From NCBI GenBank assembly GCA_934317205.1, contig CAKREL010000013.1:1-33710 (forward strand): DNA of 33,710 nt, read 5' to 3'. Below are positions 1-7,518 of the stretch, one piece after another. The position numbers and the translations under genes are program-made. The notes beneath the pieces were generated by a model. The model was not told where the DNA came from and ran no database searches. It worked only from the letters and a program-made list of their open reading frames with translations. Source of the DNA: an uncultured Eubacterium sp. Lineage in GTDB: Bacteria > Bacillota > Clostridia > Lachnospirales > Lachnospiraceae. The stretch's first letter is position 1, and each line of letters starts with the position of its first letter.

Positions 1-473
1 ATCTCATATTTGCCGTAATCTGCTACTTTTACAAGGTGTGTATGACCGCCTGACACCACAAGGCATAAAAACGGTGGCTCAAGGTCTTTATTTTCAATAT
101 AGTTGGCGCTGATATGTCCTTCAATATGATGTACGCCTACCAACGGAATCTTTTTCGCATAACTGATAGCTTTTGCTGCTGCTACGCCTACCAGCAGGGC
201 TCCTACTAACCCGGGACCATAAGTCACACCAATCGCATCAATGTCATCTAATGTTACATGTGCTTCGTCCAATGCTTCCTGAATAACCTGATTGATCTTC
301 TCAATATGTTTTCTGGAAGCGATTTCAGGCACAACGCCTCCATATAATGTATGCAATGCAATCTGTGATGAAATCACATTGGATAATACTTCTCTGCCAT
401 TTTTTACGACAGCCGCTGCTGTCTCATCACAGGAGCTTTCAATTGCAAGAATCAATACATCTTTCTCTTCCAT
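1..473 (-). CDS. tsaD: tRNA N6-adenosine threonylcarbamoyltransferase TsaD, 3' end cut by window
   Basis: This is the catalytic subunit that transfers the threonylcarbamoyl group to A37 of ANN-decoding tRNAs, in the cytoplasm together with TsaB and TsaE. About 157 N-terminal residues are visible. They begin [20 protein letters not shown], the ASKHA-fold start of the family, followed by [13 protein letters not shown] and the metal-binding HHIEGH motif near residue 110, then VVSGGHTH. The rest of the protein (normally about 340 residues) lies outside the window. The ATG at 473 is preceded by GGGAG at 8-nt spacing. It is the last visible gene of the tsaE-tsaB-rimI-76aa-rnz operon, 46 nt after rnz. 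Confidence 0.95.
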   Translation of the reverse strand, partial: MEEKDVLILAIESSCDETAAAVVKNGREVLSNVISSQIALHTLYGGVVPEIASRKHIEKINQVIQEALDEAHVTLDDIDAIGVTYGPGLVGALLVGVAAAKAISYAKKIPLVGVHHIEGHISANYIENKDLEPPFLCLVVSGGHTHLVKVADYGKYE

Positions 474-519
474 AATTTTTTCTCCCTCTGCCGCATTTAA
501 CACGACATTCATTCATCTA

Positions 520-1431
520 TTATTCTTCTTCAAATTCAAGTTCTACACTGCGTCCATCTTTGCCTAGAGAAGCTGCCGGAAAAATTTTGTGTACCTCATC
601 CATATAATTCTCAGCTCTGGTTAAGGATGGACTATAGTGCGTCAACCACATTTCTGCTACTTCTGCCCTTTTTGCGAGATCTGCTGCTTCATAAAAGGTC
701 ATATGTTTATACTGACGTGCTTTTGTTAGTTTTTCTTTTTCCGCATACATACCCTCACAAATAAACAGATCCGCATGTTTTGCACATTCTGCAATAATCG
801 GAACCGGGCGTGTATCTGTGCAGTACGTCAGTTTAATACCCTTTCGCTGCGGACCAAGCACCATTTCCGGTGTCAGCTTACGGTCTCCATCTTCAATAAT
901 TTCACCTTTTTGCAGACGACTCCAGAATTTCTGTGGTATTTCCTGTCGGCGGGCACGCTCAACATCAAATCTACCCTGACGCTTAATCTCAAGTGTATAT
1001 CCATAGCAGGTCACATTGTGATTTACGCGAAAAGCATGGATACAATATCCATTCATCTCAAATTCCTGCTCTTTTTCCGTTATTTCATGATATTCAATCG
1101 AAAATGGCAGTTCTGGTGCAATGGTACGCAAAGCATTTACCACACGTTCCAATCCTTTCGGTCCGATCATATGCACCGTTTTTGTGCGATCTGCGTTTCC
1201 AAGAGTCAGTAGAAGTCCAGGAAGTCCACTGATATGATCTGCATGATAATGGGTAAAACAGATCACATCGAGATCATGCACACTCCATCCTTTTTCCCGG
1301 ATAGCAACCTGCGTCCCTTCACCACAGTCAATGAGCAGATTACTCCCGTTGTATCGCGTCATTAACGCAGTCAATTTTCGATACGGCAGAGGCATCATAC
1401 CTCCCGTACCAAGTAAACATACATCTAACAT
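520..1431 (-). CDS. rnz: Ribonuclease Z (tRNA 3'-endonuclease)
   Basis: This is a metallo-beta-lactamase-fold endonuclease that trims the 3' trailer of tRNA precursors lacking an encoded CCA end. The 303-residue length fits the short bacterial form. An N-terminal LLGTGGMMPLP and the zinc motif FTHYHADHISGLPGLL (about residues 59-74) are diagnostic. Further conserved pieces are YCTDTRP (near residue 205), ICEGMY and the late WLTHYSPS. The start codon overlaps the end of the upstream 76-aa gene (ATGTTAG), so translational coupling is likely; its own ribosome binding site is weak. It sits inside the t6A modification operon, linking tRNA processing with tRNA modification. Confidence 0.95.
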   Translation of the reverse strand: MLDVCLLGTGGMMPLPYRKLTALMTRYNGSNLLIDCGEGTQVAIREKGWSVHDLDVICFTHYHADHISGLPGLLLTLGNADRTKTVHMIGPKGLERVVNALRTIAPELPFSIEYHEITEKEQEFEMNGYCIHAFRVNHNVTCYGYTLEIKRQGRFDVERARRQEIPQKFWSRLQKGEIIEDGDRKLTPEMVLGPQRKGIKLTYCTDTRPVPIIAECAKHADLFICEGMYAEKEKLTKARQYKHMTFYEAADLAKRAEVAEMWLTHYSPSLTRAENYMDEVHKIFPAASLGKDGRSVELEFEEE

Positions 1432-1655
1432 TCAAATATTTCCGTCCTTTCCACGGTCTGCGGTGGAATCTGAAACTGTGACATCCACTGTTCTAAGCAA
1501 GATTCACAAATGTCTGCAATCTCATTAATACCATCTTTTTTTGAAAAATAACCCCATGATTTTTCAAAATGGAAAAAATCTTCCCGCCTGTCATCGCAGC
1601 TCTCAGAAATCTTTTTTCCACAACAATTACAAAATAATTCTCCTGCTTTTCTCAC
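1425..1655 (-). CDS. Conserved small Cys-rich (zinc-ribbon-like) protein, function unknown
   Basis: This 76-residue protein is not assigned to a family. It has an N-terminal CNCCGKKI and a later ICESCLEQW, i.e. two CxxC knuckles about 40 residues apart. They could form one zinc site. No membrane segment or signal peptide is seen. The start is GTG at 1655, preceded by GGAGG at 8-nt spacing and overlapping the rimI stop by four bases (GTGA); its own stop overlaps the rnz start. The tight overlaps on both sides make it a real gene rather than a chance frame. A role in tRNA metabolism can only be inferred from position. Confidence 0.8.
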   Translation of the reverse strand: MRKAGELFCNCCGKKISESCDDRREDFFHFEKSWGYFSKKDGINEIADICESCLEQWMSQFQIPPQTVERTEIFEC

Positions 1656-2224
1656 TCGTTTATCCTCCGTGTCAGATCACTGCACATTACAATGGCATGC
1701 TCCGTCGGCTTTCGATAAAAATTCTTTCTTATGCCACAGGATACAAAGCCATGCTTTTCGTACAATTTTTGTGCAGAAATGTTACTTTCCCTCACTTCCA
1801 GATAAACCGTCTGAGTACCACGTTTCTGAGCCTTTGCAAACACTGCTGTCAGAATTGCATCAGCAATGCCTCGTTTTCTGTAGTCTGGACACACTGCTAC
1901 ATTTGTAATCTCACCCTCATCCGCAGATAAATAGATTCCACAGTAACCCAACGGCTTATCATCCATGCCGACAGCAACCAATAACAACGCTTCCGTTTGT
2001 TTCAGTGCATCTAAGAAGGCCTGTTCGCTCCATGGTTCCGAAAAACACATGGCTTCCAATACTGCTACTGCGGAAACATCTTTCACCTGCATTTCACGAA
2101 TGACAATCGTTTGCTTTTTTCCATTTGTATTTTGGAAAATACACTCCTTCTTGTCAGACAAATCCGCACTTTTTTCTTTTTTCACCACATTTTCCAAAGG
2201 ATGACTCACACTATTTCCCGACAT
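1652..2224 (-). CDS. rimI: Ribosomal protein S18-alanine N-acetyltransferase-like GNAT
   Basis: This GNAT-family acetyltransferase probably acetylates the N-terminus of ribosomal protein S18. The domain starts near residue 40 (IVIREMQVKDVSAVAVLE) and contains FSEPWSEQAF, the acetyl-CoA loop YRKRGIADAIL, LEVRESNISAQKLYEKHGF and the closing RKNFY segment, all typical of RimI. A longer frame exists, but the ATG at 2224 has GGAG at 7-nt spacing, giving 190 residues. That still leaves a Lys/Ser-rich N-terminal extension of about 40 residues compared with the usual 150-residue protein. It overlaps the tsaB stop by 14 nt and the next gene by 4 nt. The true substrate is inferred from family and context. 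Confidence 0.88.
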   Translation of the reverse strand: MSGNSVSHPLENVVKKEKSADLSDKKECIFQNTNGKKQTIVIREMQVKDVSAVAVLEAMCFSEPWSEQAFLDALKQTEALLLVAVGMDDKPLGYCGIYLSADEGEITNVAVCPDYRKRGIADAILTAVFAKAQKRGTQTVYLEVRESNISAQKLYEKHGFVSCGIRKNFYRKPTEHAIVMCSDLTRRINE

Positions 2225-2930
2225 TCTGCTTCTCCAACATTTCCTGACGCTCACGTTCGGCCTGTGACAAACGCAAGTAATCCGGGCAATGCTCTGCTGC
2301 TGTCTCTAATTTTCCTTCTTTTGCATACTGAAGTCCAAGCCATGCTACTGCTCCTGCCCTCTGCTTGTTCATATGCGCCGGTGCATAATCATGAAGCACC
2401 GTACAATTTTCTTCTATATAATCACGAAATACAGCCACGCCATCTCCAAGGAATGTCACTGCTCTGCCAATTTCATTGATCTGCGCAATGATTTCATTGA
2501 TTCCAACAGCGCACTGTTGCTGCAAAATATGAAGTGCACCGTCTCTGAATTCATAAATACCGGTATAAGTCTGCTGCCGTCTTGCATCCATCAACGGACA
2601 GATCAGTGACTGATGTCCCCAGAGATTGCAGGCCAGTGCATCTACTGTCGGAATGTGGATCAACGGTTTGTCCAGAGCCAGTCCAAGTCCTTTTGCGGTA
2701 GCAGAACCTATGCGGAGTCCGGTAAAAGAACCCGGTCCTGCCGCAACGGCAATGGCATCAATGGTATTCAGATCCAGATCGATCATTTTTGCAACTTCAT
2801 CCAGCATCGGAAGTAGTGTCTGTGAATGCGTCTTTTTATAATTTACAGTATATTCTCCCAGCATATTGTCATCTTCCACGATGGCTACGCTGGCTACAAG
2901 CCCTGAACTGTCTAAGGCTAAAAGTTTCAT
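2211..2930 (-). CDS. tsaB: tRNA threonylcarbamoyladenosine biosynthesis protein TsaB
   Basis: This is the non-catalytic partner of TsaD in t6A synthesis (formerly YeaZ). The protein starts MKLLALDSSGLVASVAI, the truncated ASKHA fold, followed by KKTHSQTLLPML and the signature VAAGPGSFTGLRIGSATAKG at about residues 63-82, which forms the dimer interface. Later YTGIYEF and PDYLRL are also typical. The length of 239 residues is normal. The ATG overlaps the tsaE stop (ATGA) and has GGAGG upstream inside tsaE, indicating coupled translation. It directly precedes rimI, a common arrangement in Firmicutes. Confidence 0.95.
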   Translation of the reverse strand: MKLLALDSSGLVASVAIVEDDNMLGEYTVNYKKTHSQTLLPMLDEVAKMIDLDLNTIDAIAVAAGPGSFTGLRIGSATAKGLGLALDKPLIHIPTVDALACNLWGHQSLICPLMDARRQQTYTGIYEFRDGALHILQQQCAVGINEIIAQINEIGRAVTFLGDGVAVFRDYIEENCTVLHDYAPAHMNKQRAGAVAWLGLQYAKEGKLETAAEHCPDYLRLSQAERERQEMLEKQNVGK

Positions 2931-3361
2931 GCGTGATGCACCTCCCTGATAGTTATTGTACGATAATCAAATCCTTTTTCCAGATTTTTTTCAATCTGAA
3001 CTTCCCGGTATTTCTCCGGTAAGATCTCCTCGATCAGGTTTGCCCACTCGATCATGGTCACACCGTTTCCATAAAAATAATCCTCATAACCAATCTCATC
3101 CATTTCTTCAATATCACCAATGCGATATACATCAAAATGATAAAATGGCAGTCTGCCTTCTTCGTATACTTGTACTATAGTAAATGTCGGGCTGCTGATC
3201 GGCTCTGTGATTCCAAGCCCATCTGCAAATCCCTGGGTAAATACGGTTTTTCCAACACCGAGGTCACCAACCAGAGTCAGCACGTCTCCCGGATTGGCTT
3301 CACTTCCCAGTTTTTTTCCTAATGCATAGGTTTCTTCTGCTGAAAATGTCTCTATCTTCAT
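2927..3361 (-). CDS. tsaE: tRNA threonylcarbamoyladenosine biosynthesis ATPase TsaE
   Basis: This P-loop ATPase is needed for turnover of the TsaB-TsaD complex. The Walker A motif GDLGVGKTVFTQG is near residue 33, followed by ISSPTFTIVQVY, the YHFDVYRI strand and MIEWANL, all standard for the family. A TTG five codons upstream could extend the frame, but the ATG at 3361 has GAGG at 9-nt spacing and gives the usual MKIETFS-type start (144 residues). It is the first gene of the t6A operon and lies 59 nt after tex, so it may be read through from tex. No convincing promoter was seen in that gap. Confidence 0.95.
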   Translation of the reverse strand: MKIETFSAEETYALGKKLGSEANPGDVLTLVGDLGVGKTVFTQGFADGLGITEPISSPTFTIVQVYEEGRLPFYHFDVYRIGDIEEMDEIGYEDYFYGNGVTMIEWANLIEEILPEKYREVQIEKNLEKGFDYRTITIREVHHA

Positions 3362-3420
3362 ACTTTGTTTCCTCAATCAATTTGTCAGTCTGCGTGTTAC
3401 ATTTCCATGAAAAACGCAGG

Positions 3421-5619
3421 TTATTTTTTCTTCTTCTGCATATTTTTGTGCTGGTTTTCTGCGGATGCATTCTGTTCCTGAATCTTCATCGTCAGCGCAA
3501 TTCGCTTTTTTGTCACATCAACACTAAGTACCTGCACATCTACAATATCTCCTACGGATACTGCCTCCAGCGGATGTTTGATAAAACGGTCACAAATCTG
3601 TGAAATGTGTACCAGTCCGTCCTGATGTACGCCAATATCCACGAAAGCACCAAAATCAATGACATTTCGAACCGTTCCTTTCAGAATCATGCCCGGCTTT
3701 AAGTCTTTCATTTCAAGTACATCGGTACGCAAAATCGGTTTCGGCATATCTTCACGGGGATCTCTGCCCGGTTTTTCCAGCTCGCTTACAATATCATGCA
3801 ATGTCAGTTCACCGGTTCCAAGTTCTTCTGCCATTTTTTTATAATCACTGATTTTTTTATGCAGTCCTGGAATGGCACCTTTTTTCAATTCATCTTCAGA
3901 ATACCCCAGACGTTTCAATAAGGCTTCTGCCACTCCGTAGCTTTCTGGATGTACACCAGTAGCATCCAATGGCTGCGTACCGTTACTGATGCGCAGAAAA
4001 CCGGCACACTGTTCGAATGCTTTTGGTCCAAGTTTTGCTACCTTTAATAAATCTTTTCGATTCTTAAATATACCATTATCTTCCCGATATGCAACAATAT
4101 TTTTTGCAATCGTTTTATTAATGCCGGATACATGTTCCAACAACGGAACAGAAGCAGTATTTAAATCTACTCCGACTTTGTTTACACAGTCCTCTACCAC
4201 GCCTTCCAACGCCTCTCCGAGACGTTTCTGATTCATATCATGCTGATACTGACCAACACCGATGGATTTTGGATCGATCTTCACCAATTCTGCCAGTGGA
4301 TCCTGTAAACGCCTTGCAATAGAAGCGGCACTTCGCTGTCCTACATCAAAATTCGGGAATTCTTCTGTAGCCAGTTTACTTGCAGAATACACACTGGCTC
4401 CGGCTTCATTCACGATTACGTACTGTACCGAAACTGGAAGTTCTTTTAACAATTCTACAATTACCTGCTCCGACTCTCTAGAAGCAGTTCCGTTTCCAAC
4501 TGATATCAGCGTGATATGATATTTTGCGATCAGCTTCTTCAAAATTGCTTTCGCTTCTGCTACCTTTTTTTGCGGTTCTGTTGGAAAAATCACCACCGTA
4601 TCCAGAACTTTACCCGTGGCATCCACCACTGCCAGTTTACATCCCGTGCGGAACGCAGGATCCCAGCCAAGTACTACCTGTCCACGGATTGGCGGCTGCA
4701 TCAAAAGCTGCTCCAGGTTTTTTCCAAAGACACGGATTGCCCCTTCCTGAGCCTCCTCCGTCAGACTATTTCGAATTTCACGTTCTATAGCTGGTGCAAT
4801 CAGACGCTGATAGCTGTCTGCAACCACCTCTTTTAAATACGGTGTTGTATACGGATTGTCTCTGCGTATTGTCTTTTTTTCCAGATAACGAATAATATCT
4901 TCCTCCGGTGCTTCCAGCTTCAACGTTAAGACCTTTTCCTTTTCTCCACGATTTAATGCCAGAATCCGATGTCCTGCCAGCTTTGGTACAGCTTCTTCAA
5001 AATTATAATACATTTCATATACAGATTCCGCATTTTCATCCTTCGCAGTGGAAGTCAATCTTCCCTTTTGCATTGTTTTTTCTCTGATATAAGTTCTGTA
5101 ATCTGCTTCATCTGCAATAGCTTCTGCCACAATATCCATAGCGCCTTGCAAGGCTTCTTCGACTGTCAGCACACCTTTTTCCTCAGAAATATAGGCCGCT
5201 GCCTCTTTCTCTGCCGAATGAGCCAACTGCTGCAAAGATAACACATTTGCCAGCGGTTCCAGACCTTTTTCCTTTGCGATTGTCGCGCGGGTACGACGTT
5301 TTGGACGGTACGGGCGGTATAAATCGTCTACTGCCACCAACGTATCTGCTGCCTGAATCTGTTTTTTCAGTTCTTCCGTCAACTTTCCCTGTTCTTCGAT
5401 CGTCGAAAGCACCTGTTCCTTTTTTTCTTCCAGATTACGCAGATAATTTAAACGTTCATACAGATTTCTGAGCACTTCATCGTTCAGTGCACCGGTAGCT
5501 TCCTTACGGTAACGGGAAATAAATGGAATTGTATTTCCCTCATCTATCAGTTTAACCGCTGCCTGTGCCTGCCCCGGGCGAATTTGTAATTCTTCTGCAA
5601 TTTTTTTTATGATATCCAT
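3421..5619 (-). CDS. tex: Tex-family RNA-binding transcription accessory protein
   Basis: This is a cytoplasmic nucleic-acid-binding protein of the Tex/Spt6-like family (732 residues, a normal length). In order: the N-terminal Tex helical region beginning MDIIKKIAEELQ, the conserved DLYRPYRPKRRTRATIA near residue 97, a YqgF-like RNase H fold (VLGWDPAFRTGCKLAVVDA from about 318), helix-hairpin-helix repeats (SGINKTIAKNIVAYRE, LGPKAFEQCAGFLRI, about 490-550) and a C-terminal S1 domain (LKPGMILKGTVRNVIDFGAF, about 640-712) with a Lys-rich tail. AAAGGA lies 9 nt before the ATG. Its promoter appears to overlap the divergent DUF4190 promoter. The exact cellular role is not settled for the family. 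Confidence 0.95.
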   Translation of the reverse strand: MDIIKKIAEELQIRPGQAQAAVKLIDEGNTIPFISRYRKEATGALNDEVLRNLYERLNYLRNLEEKKEQVLSTIEEQGKLTEELKKQIQAADTLVAVDDLYRPYRPKRRTRATIAKEKGLEPLANVLSLQQLAHSAEKEAAAYISEEKGVLTVEEALQGAMDIVAEAIADEADYRTYIREKTMQKGRLTSTAKDENAESVYEMYYNFEEAVPKLAGHRILALNRGEKEKVLTLKLEAPEEDIIRYLEKKTIRRDNPYTTPYLKEVVADSYQRLIAPAIEREIRNSLTEEAQEGAIRVFGKNLEQLLMQPPIRGQVVLGWDPAFRTGCKLAVVDATGKVLDTVVIFPTEPQKKVAEAKAILKKLIAKYHITLISVGNGTASRESEQVIVELLKELPVSVQYVIVNEAGASVYSASKLATEEFPNFDVGQRSAASIARRLQDPLAELVKIDPKSIGVGQYQHDMNQKRLGEALEGVVEDCVNKVGVDLNTASVPLLEHVSGINKTIAKNIVAYREDNGIFKNRKDLLKVAKLGPKAFEQCAGFLRISNGTQPLDATGVHPESYGVAEALLKRLGYSEDELKKGAIPGLHKKISDYKKMAEELGTGELTLHDIVSELEKPGRDPREDMPKPILRTDVLEMKDLKPGMILKGTVRNVIDFGAFVDIGVHQDGLVHISQICDRFIKHPLEAVSVGDIVDVQVLSVDVTKKRIALTMKIQEQNASAENQHKNMQKKKK

Positions 5620-5669
5620 ATTTGGTAATCCTTTCTGTACTTCTGTTTTCCGTTCATACGCTATATCGT

Positions 5670-5698
5670 ATCATATCATACATTCTTCCGGTTGTCAT
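5670..5698 (-). promoter_or_regulatory. Predicted sigma-A-type promoter of tex
   Basis: On the minus strand ATGACA (5698-5693) and TATGAT (5675-5670) are separated by 17 nt, placing a start about 45 nt upstream of the tex ATG. The -35 hexamer occupies the same bases as the -35 of the plus-strand promoter of the DUF4190 gene. Confidence 0.55.
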
Positions 5699-5720
5699 TT
5701 TCTGATGCACATGTTAGAAT
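5692..5720 (+). promoter_or_regulatory. Predicted sigma-A-type promoter of the DUF4190 gene
   Basis: TTGTCA (5692-5697) and TAGAAT (5715-5720) are separated by exactly 17 nt. The predicted start near 5727 lies just before the AAAGGAGG ribosome binding site of the gene at 5748. The -35 hexamer is shared, on the opposite strand, with the tex promoter. Confidence 0.6.
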
Positions 5721-5747
5721 CATGTTTTAAAGGAGGCAAATTATAAT

Positions 5748-6230
5748 ATGTACGAACAAAATAATAATTCATGGAACGATTCCTGGGAACAGCCGAATCA
5801 GCAGGATCCGAATTACCGTAATCCCGCTCCTGGAAATGCATCCAACGGCCTGGCTGTCGCTGCTCTGATCTGTTCCATTCTCAGTATTGTATCTGTTTGT
5901 TGTCTTTACGGTGCATTCATTTTTGGTGGTCTGGCAATCATTTTTGCTCTGCTCTCCAGAGGCAAACGTAAAAAGACTATTGGAGCCGCACGCACCGCTC
6001 TGTTCCTTGGCACTGCCGGTTTATTGATCAGTCTGGTCATCACCATTGGCAGCTTTATCACAGTCAGTCGTCAATACGGCGGATTTGACAAGTTTCTGGA
6101 GCGTTATACATACACTTTAGAACATAATTTCGGCATTGACCTGAACCCAGGCAGCGACGATTCCAGTACTGGTGACGATTTTGGAAGTGATTCTATCCTG
6201 AATGACAACGGTACCGGAGATTATTTATAA
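5748..6230 (+). CDS. DUF4190-type small membrane protein
   Basis: This 160-residue protein has an Asn/Gln/Pro-rich N-terminal tail (about residues 1-30), then NGLAVAALICSILSIV and a second hydrophobic stretch (to about 65), a basic cytoplasmic loop RGKRKK, another membrane segment (about 80-105) and an acidic Asp/Ser/Gly-rich C-terminus. The NGLAVAALICSI pattern and overall layout match DUF4190-type proteins, whose function is unknown. An AAAGGAGG ribosome binding site precedes the ATG. It is one of only two plus-strand genes here and runs convergently into the DUF2752 gene, overlapping it by 6 nt. Confidence 0.8.
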   Translation: MYEQNNNSWNDSWEQPNQQDPNYRNPAPGNASNGLAVAALICSILSIVSVCCLYGAFIFGGLAIIFALLSRGKRKKTIGAARTALFLGTAGLLISLVITIGSFITVSRQYGGFDKFLERYTYTLEHNFGIDLNPGSDDSSTGDDFGSDSILNDNGTGDYL

Positions 6231-6662
6231 AAACGGTTCCATTCCGGTTTTTATATAAAACAGATTTTTCACTATAAAATGAATGATTACAATAACAAGA
6301 GAAGCATACACCCATGCGTGGCGATATTTCATTCCAATTGGGATCCGATGTCTGCTGATTCTGTCTATCGTCTGGCTGATCATAAACCAGGCGTATATCA
6401 CAGCTGCATACATAATCATCGGAAAATCCACCACACAGACAAGAAATTGTCCGGATAATAAAGCTTTCAGGCTTCTGGTTCCACCGCATCCCGGGCAAAA
6501 ATAACCGGTCAGCGTATGGAATACACACGAAGGCATCCGACCGCCTGAAAACAGATCCGTGAAAAAGAATCTTTTTAGGATTATCCCTGCAACGAGTATC
6601 ATAAAAATTACCCAGCCGCAACGATATAATCCATTTTCTAACGTATCCTTTGATTCTTTCAT
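6225..6662 (-). CDS. DUF2752 membrane protein
   Basis: This 145-residue integral membrane protein has a first membrane segment around residues 14-35, the family signature TGYFCPGCGGTRSLKALLSG (about 52-71), a second segment near 75-95 and a third near 115-133. The CPGCGGTR motif defines DUF2752, a family of unknown function; its paired cysteines suggest metal or redox chemistry, but this is inference. AAGGAGG lies 8 nt before the ATG. It is convergent with the DUF4190 gene (6-nt overlap) and divergent from the DUF975 gene. Confidence 0.85.
   Translation of the reverse strand: MKESKDTLENGLYRCGWVIFMILVAGIILKRFFFTDLFSGGRMPSCVFHTLTGYFCPGCGGTRSLKALLSGQFLVCVVDFPMIMYAAVIYAWFMISQTIDRISRHRIPIGMKYRHAWVYASLVIVIIHFIVKNLFYIKTGMEPFL
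6229..6252. terminator. Bidirectional terminator-like hairpin at the convergent gene ends
   Basis: AAAAACGG (6229-6236) pairs with CCGGTTTTT (6244-6252) across a 7-nt loop, with one bulged base. The A and T runs on both sides would serve transcription in either direction. The hairpin overlaps the last bases of both the DUF4190 gene and the DUF2752 gene. Confidence 0.6.
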
Positions 6663-6688
6663 CTATGCTTCCTCCTTGTTCTCACACT

Positions 6689-6716
6689 ATTTTAACAGAT
6701 TGGAGTATGATATCAA
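6689..6716 (-). promoter_or_regulatory. Predicted promoter of the DUF2752 gene
   Basis: On the minus strand TTGATA (6716-6711) and TAAAAT (6694-6689) are 16 nt apart, with the AAGGAGG ribosome binding site following closely, so the leader would be very short. The site overlaps the translation start region of the divergent DUF975 gene. Confidence 0.45.
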
Positions 6717-6717
6717 T

Positions 6718-7452
6718 ATGAAATCTTTTGCAGATTTAAAAGCAAATGCCAGAAGCGCTTTGCTTGGACGTTACAGTGTGCTCATCGGTACCGGCATTCT
6801 TGCCTGGCTCATTTCCACACTGATTGAGCTCCCATTTTCCCGCATGTTGGAACAGGGCTTTTATTATATCCACATAGGACGTATTATCTGGGCTTACACC
6901 GGTATGCTTTTTGTCGGCCTGATCGGATCACTTTTTAACATCGGCATCACCTTTATGCATATGCAGGCAGCAAAAGATGTACGCCCACAATTTTCAGACC
7001 TTTTATATCCTTTCCGAAATCGCCCGGACAAATTTATCGGCTGTGAGCTTATCCTCATTCTGATTTCCTTTGTCTGCACATTACCTGGAGCTGCCGTTAC
7101 TGTAATTGCTGCATTTCAGGAAGATACCATCGATTCTCTTCAGTTTAACCCATTGTTGCTTGTTGGTATTGTTCTACTGACTATCGGCTTTATCATTCAG
7201 ATTGTTCTTGGCTTTGCATTTTCCCAGGCATCCTACCTGCTTATCGATCACCCTGATTACCTGGTAAAAGAAGCACTTCTTGAAAGCCTCCACCTGATGA
7301 AAGGTCGTAAAATGCGTTATTTTCTTCTGCAACTATCCTTTATCGGTTTTGGGTTACTTGGCTGTCTGACACTTGGTATTGGTTTTTTGTGGATCATTCC
7401 TTACGTTGCTCAGACAAATACACAGTTTTACCTGAACTTAAAAGAAGTTTAA
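6718..7452 (+). CDS. DUF975 family integral membrane protein
   Basis: This 244-residue protein has several membrane segments (about residues 19-45, 58-80, 107-135, 150-180 and 210-235). The N-terminal MKSFADLKANARSALLGRY and the SQASYLLIDHPDYLVKEALLESLHLMKGRK-type region (about 168-197) are characteristic of DUF975. These are Firmicute membrane proteins without an established biochemical role. The frame is open further upstream, but the ATG at 6718 fits the family start and has TTGGAG upstream at a rather long spacing (12 nt). A strong terminator follows immediately. Confidence 0.85.
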   Translation: MKSFADLKANARSALLGRYSVLIGTGILAWLISTLIELPFSRMLEQGFYYIHIGRIIWAYTGMLFVGLIGSLFNIGITFMHMQAAKDVRPQFSDLLYPFRNRPDKFIGCELILILISFVCTLPGAAVTVIAAFQEDTIDSLQFNPLLLVGIVLLTIGFIIQIVLGFAFSQASYLLIDHPDYLVKEALLESLHLMKGRKMRYFLLQLSFIGFGLLGCLTLGIGFLWIIPYVAQTNTQFYLNLKEV

Positions 7453-7459
7453 TGTATCT

Positions 7460-7503
7460 AAAAAAGCAGGATCCTTCTCATTGGAGGAATCCTGCTTTTT
7501 TTA
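7460..7503. terminator. Strong bidirectional Rho-independent terminator
   Basis: AAAAAAGCAGGAT and ATCCTGCTTTTTTT form a long stem, extended by CCT/AGG with one bulge, around a short loop. The flanking A and T runs give a U-tract on both strands, so it ends both the DUF975 transcript and the lysC operon transcript. Confidence 0.9.
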
Positions 7504-7518
7504 TTCTGCTTTCACTTA

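Noticed and set aside
775..1212. Plus-strand open frame opposite rnz
   Set aside because: It is antisense to a well-supported gene and has no recognisable protein motif; the same applies to the many other plus-strand frames opposite minus-strand genes.
3370..3421. CTGCGT/ACGCAG inverted repeat between tex and tsaE as a terminator
   Set aside because: The stem is only 6 bp with an 18-nt loop and no U-tract follows.
6193..6621. 142-codon minus-strand frame overlapping the DUF2752 gene
   Set aside because: It is in another frame of the same strand, lacks a ribosome binding site, and the DUF2752 frame has the family signature.
6559..6717. 53-codon N-terminal extension of the DUF975 protein
   Set aside because: It would overlap the divergent DUF2752 gene on the other strand; the family start MKSFADLK is at 6718.
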